A stretch of 44,172 nt of DNA, taken from positions 1-44,172 of the forward strand of contig JAKBLM010000034.1 of the NCBI GenBank assembly GCA_021832085.1. Reading direction: 5' to 3'. The position numbers were made by a program, and so were the translations under genes. The stretch's first letter is position 1. The number at the start of each line of letters is the position of its first letter. The stretch comes from Acidobacteriota bacterium (GTDB lineage: Bacteria > Acidobacteriota > Terriglobia > Acidiferrales > UBA7541). The notes under the pieces were generated by a model, which ran no database searches, was not told where the DNA came from, and saw only the letters and a list, made by a program, of their open reading frames with translations. Of this stretch, positions 41,705 to 44,172 are shown piece after piece.

Positions 41705-43105
41705 TCAGGGGATGGCAAAGAAGGGCAGGCGGCGCGGCGTTGCCCAACGCGCAGCGAGGGGCCCGGGAAACACTTCAAGCCAGTCCCGTTTCGCCCAGCG
41801 CCGCGAGGCAAACTTGCGGACGACTCGTGGCAACCAGCCCGGTCCGTAGCAAAGCTCGAAACCTTCCTTGAGCAGCGATTCCATGGCATCCGGGCGGCAG
41901 TGGGGATGACTCCAAACGAGATGTTTGGTGTCGTACTTGGCCCAATCCCTTTCGATCATGCCGAAATTCGACTCGACCTCGCCCCAAAGCTGCGTGCGCG
42001 GGTGGGGTGTGACGATCGTGATCTGGGTGACGTCGAGCTGGAGCGAGGCAAGCGTCCGCAGGTCTTCGCGGATCGATTCTTCCGTTTCTGTGGGAAAGCC
42101 GATGATGTAATAGCCTTGGGAGTAGAGGCCGGCACGGTTTAGCCGCTCGGCCAGCTCGCGCGAGGTGCCCGCTTTTTCGTTTTTGCGGATCTGCTTCAGA
42201 ACGTCCTGGTGAAAACTCTCGATGCCGAACAGGGCACCTTCCATACCCAGCTCGACCCAGCGGTCGAAATTGCGGAGGAAAAGGTCGACGCGTGATTGCA
42301 CCAGCCAGCGGACCCGGTAGCGGGCCAGAAGCTCGATGACGGCCTCGGCGTGGGCGGGCAGATTCCCGAAATTTTCGTCGAGGATCAACACGTACTGCAC
42401 GCCGTGGTCGGCGTAGAAGCGGATCACGCGCTCCAGGGATTCCAGGGGAACGGCCACGGGGCGCGGGGCAAAAGCGGTTGTCTGGCAGAAAGTGCATTGA
42501 AAGCTGCAGCCGCGCGCGGTGAAGAGAATGCCTACCGGCAAGGGCCAGCCTCCGGGCAGGCGGAACTCGACGACCAGCGGCGGATGCTGAATCGATTCGA
42601 TTTTCGTGCCCAGGATTCGGGCGACCTCCGCCTCGCCATAGCTGGTAAAGACCTTGTCGAAATTGGGCTGGATGGAGGGGGTCAGTGCCCCGTAGTTGCC
42701 AGCCCAGAGCTGCCTTACACCCGCCTTGTGCGCCTGTTCCGCCATTTGCAGGATGCGCGGGGTCTCTTCCAAATAGAAAGAGAAGCCGACCGCGTCCCAG
42801 CCCTCGCTTAGGACGCGGGAGAATTCCGCCCGAGAGGGATATTCGAGAATTTTGAGCCCGGGGATGCTTTGCCGCAGGAATCGCAGGCCGAATGAGATCC
42901 GCCGAGGCATGCTGAAGCGCCAGCGGAAATTTTCCGGAGCATTTTCGCGGAAGTAGTCGTACAGGCGGGGTTCGCAAGTAACCGTGGTCAGCAGTACCCG
43001 TGCCGACGTTTTCACTGGCTCAGCGCGGGCACCGGTGTCGAGACAAGATTGCCCCATGCGAGCAGGTCTCCCTTCCGAAGGAATCCTTACCGCCGTACCT
43101 TCCAT
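41705..43105 (-). CDS. Radical SAM protein with B12-binding-like N-terminal region
   Basis: This 466-residue protein has its 4Fe-4S site at C200-x3-C204-x2-C207 in GCSFQCTFCQ, preceded by GILFTARG. The N-terminal 60-180 region (WDAVGFSFYLEETPRILQ) resembles a cobalamin-binding domain. The layout is that of the B12-radical SAM class (BchE/HpnP/methyltransferase-like) with ILDENFGNLP, GIESFHQDVLKQIRKN and GYYIIGFPTETEESIREDL. A His box for B12 is not clear. ATG 43105 has GGAAGG upstream. Substrate unknown; no biosynthetic partner is adjacent. Confidence 0.85.
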   Translation of the reverse strand: MEGTAVRIPSEGRPARMGQSCLDTGARAEPVKTSARVLLTTVTCEPRLYDYFRENAPENFRWRFSMPRRISFGLRFLRQSIPGLKILEYPSRAEFSRVLSEGWDAVGFSFYLEETPRILQMAEQAHKAGVRQLWAGNYGALTPSIQPNFDKVFTSYGEAEVARILGTKIESIQHPPLVVEFRLPGGWPLPVGILFTARGCSFQCTFCQTTAFAPRPVAVPLESLERVIRFYADHGVQYVLILDENFGNLPAHAEAVIELLARYRVRWLVQSRVDLFLRNFDRWVELGMEGALFGIESFHQDVLKQIRKNEKAGTSRELAERLNRAGLYSQGYYIIGFPTETEESIREDLRTLASLQLDVTQITIVTPHPRTQLWGEVESNFGMIERDWAKYDTKHLVWSHPHCRPDAMESLLKEGFELCYGPGWLPRVVRKFASRRWAKRDWLEVFPGPLAARWATPRRLPFFAIP

Positions 43106-43669
43106 GTTGCCCTTCCATCTAGCGCGTTGAGCAAGACCCATGTCAATAGCCCCTCGACCACGCAGCCAGCAGTTGCGAAAAGACCAATCCCAGGGCTTAG
43201 GTCTCTGGGCCAAGGAGCGGCACGATCGGGACGCGGCAAAGCACGTCTCTTCGGTGCTTCACGGGAGCAGCGCTCGCGCCCATGCGTAATTTCACACTCC
43301 ACTTGGGCCTACAGACGGGGAGGGCAAGCTGCAAGTCTGGGCGCTCTCCAGAAGTCCTGATCCGGCAAGGGGATGGCCACAGGCACTTTCACCGGCCTTC
43401 CCTTGCCGGCCTTTAGCCGCGGAATCGTGCGTGCTGGGGAAACGGGCAAAAGAAGGGCCTGACTCGCCAAAAACTGAAAATTCATCGTTGAGAAAATCAG
43501 AAGCACTGCGGGGAAAGTGCAGCCGTCCGGAATGAAGCGTGGGAGCAGTGCCGCACTGAGGAGCGGGAAGGGGTGCTCCAGCCGAGAACCAAAAGAGTGG
43601 GCCGACGTCTGCGGCCGGTGGCGAGCAGGGCATCGGCAGGTGGTGTGGCGGAGGAGAAGGAGGGACGAA
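43106..43669. other. About 560 bases without a recognised gene
   Basis: Only weak frames without start signals or family likeness. It contains an inverted repeat at 43362-43409. The last 15 bases carry the strong Shine-Dalgarno of the next gene. Confidence 0.5.
43362..43409. repeat. 10-bp perfect inverted repeat with 28-base loop
   Basis: CCGGCAAGGG (43362-43371) and CCCTTGCCGG (43400-43409). CCTTT follows. It could be a REP-like element or a weak terminator for an unseen transcript. Confidence 0.5.
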
Positions 43670-43999
43670 ATGTTTGCGCGAGTGCTGGAAATGAGGACGA
43701 AGCGGGGGCAAGCGAGGGCGCTGTGTGCTGTCGTTGACCAGAAAGCGCTTCCGGTCGTGGAGAAGTATCCGGGTTTTGCGCAGGGCATTTGCCTGATTTC
43801 GGAGGAAACACCCGACTCGGTGATGGTGATCAGCCTGTGGCAGAACCGGGAAGCGGCCGAAAAGTTTCGGATTGAAGACTACCCTGCTGTCGCGGAGATG
43901 TACCAGCCGTTCATTGATGGCGGCATTCACGTCCGCGGCTACGACGTGCCGTTCATGAGCGCGCAGAAACCCAAGGCGCAGGCGGCCAAGGCTTCGTAA
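43670..43999 (+). CDS. Antibiotic biosynthesis monooxygenase-like (ABM) small protein
   Basis: This 109-residue alpha/beta protein has the one-domain dimeric ferredoxin-like fold of ABM proteins: FARVLEMRTKRGQARAL, EKYPGFAQGICLIS and VISLWQNREAAEKF. Members range from quinone monooxygenases and heme-degrading enzymes to proteins of unknown role; no catalytic residue fixes this one. ATG 43670 has a strong GGAGAAGGAGGG ribosome site. The Ala/Lys-rich C-terminal tail is disordered. It seems monocistronic. Confidence 0.75.
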   Translation: MFARVLEMRTKRGQARALCAVVDQKALPVVEKYPGFAQGICLISEETPDSVMVISLWQNREAAEKFRIEDYPAVAEMYQPFIDGGIHVRGYDVPFMSAQKPKAQAAKAS

Positions 44000-44145
44000 G
44001 CGGGAGCTGGAGGCGCACGGTTGCTGCAATTGGCGGGCAGCGGCCGAGGTTATGTTGCACAAGTTCAGCAAATTATTTTGCGGAAGGGGTCATGACGTTT
44101 TCCAATTATCGGTTTGCGAGAACCTGACAAGGAGGAAGACGGAGC

Positions 44146-44172
44146 ATGACCCCGAACAAGGATACGACCGAG
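44146..44172 (+). CDS. Start of a gene cut by the window edge
   Basis: ATG 44146 follows AAGGAGG (44129-44135, ten bases upstream) and GGAG. The first nine codons (MTPNKDTTE) are open to the last base. Too short to identify. Confidence 0.5.

Overview
The window is high-GC bacterial DNA from a diderm. It carries an Omp85/BamA protein, a TamB-like protein, a LolA-like carrier, an RlpA-like protein and MltG. Gene content and style (an RHS remnant with the HFTGKERDAESGL core, small secreted carboxypeptidase-regulatory-like and repeat peptides, a winged-helix regulator next to a membrane protein, a pyrR-pyrB-pyrC block) suggest Acidobacteriota. That placement is inference, because no rRNA or lineage-specific marker is present. 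Almost all the DNA is coding, and long open frames antisense to real genes are common because of the GC content.

Layout. 1-880 is a scrap yard: the 3' end of an IS630-type transposase, a 5'-truncated lytic transglycosylase, a short orphan frame and an RHS remnant. 889-5124 (minus) holds a secreted unknown, ruvC, yebC, a class A beta-lactamase-fold protein with altered active-site motifs, and a ThiF/MoeB-type adenylyltransferase. 5266-12772 (plus) is an outer-membrane assembly block: Omp85/BamA, a SurA-like chaperone without a visible PPIase domain, and a 1,312-residue TamB-like protein. 12850-15636 holds a kynureninase-like PLP enzyme, pcm and a family 2 glycosyltransferase. 16148-17960 holds an operator/promoter, a six-helix membrane protein, a winged-helix regulator and uppS. 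18016-19290 holds a Nudix hydrolase (minus), a LysW-like zinc ribbon with a very acidic tail, and a secreted carboxypeptidase-regulatory-like protein.

19509-21476 holds a tRNA with a CAT anticodon, then a lower-GC unit of three small genes: an 84-residue exported peptide with three copies of WGGAPLPPTPW, a polytopic membrane protein and a membrane-anchored 138-residue protein. An intercistronic stem-loop separates the first two. 21628-30549 holds tilS, ftsH, a small zinc-ribbon-like protein, folP, an M28-peptidase-like pseudoenzyme, ruvX, mltG and an unknown gene; a second unknown follows at 30554. 31213-35200 looks like one lipoprotein-trafficking locus: a lipoprotein of LolB/DUF4292-like appearance, a LolC/MacB-type permease, a LolD-type ATPase, a small membrane protein and a LolA-like carrier. 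A HAD hydrolase follows.

36109-41519 is a pyrimidine cluster. On the minus strand are pyrR-pyrB-pyrC and then a gene resembling the cyanobacterial fluorescence recovery protein (FRP). On the plus strand are pyrD, rlpA-like and pyrF. The right end carries a radical SAM protein, an antibiotic-biosynthesis-monooxygenase-like protein and the first codons of another gene.

The points most worth following up are the repeat peptide with its membrane partners, the FRP-like gene inside a pyrimidine operon, the LysW-like acidic protein, the Lol-like locus, two degenerate hydrolases (M28 and class A beta-lactamase folds), and a set of starts with a -10 box exactly six bases upstream, which suggests leaderless mRNAs.
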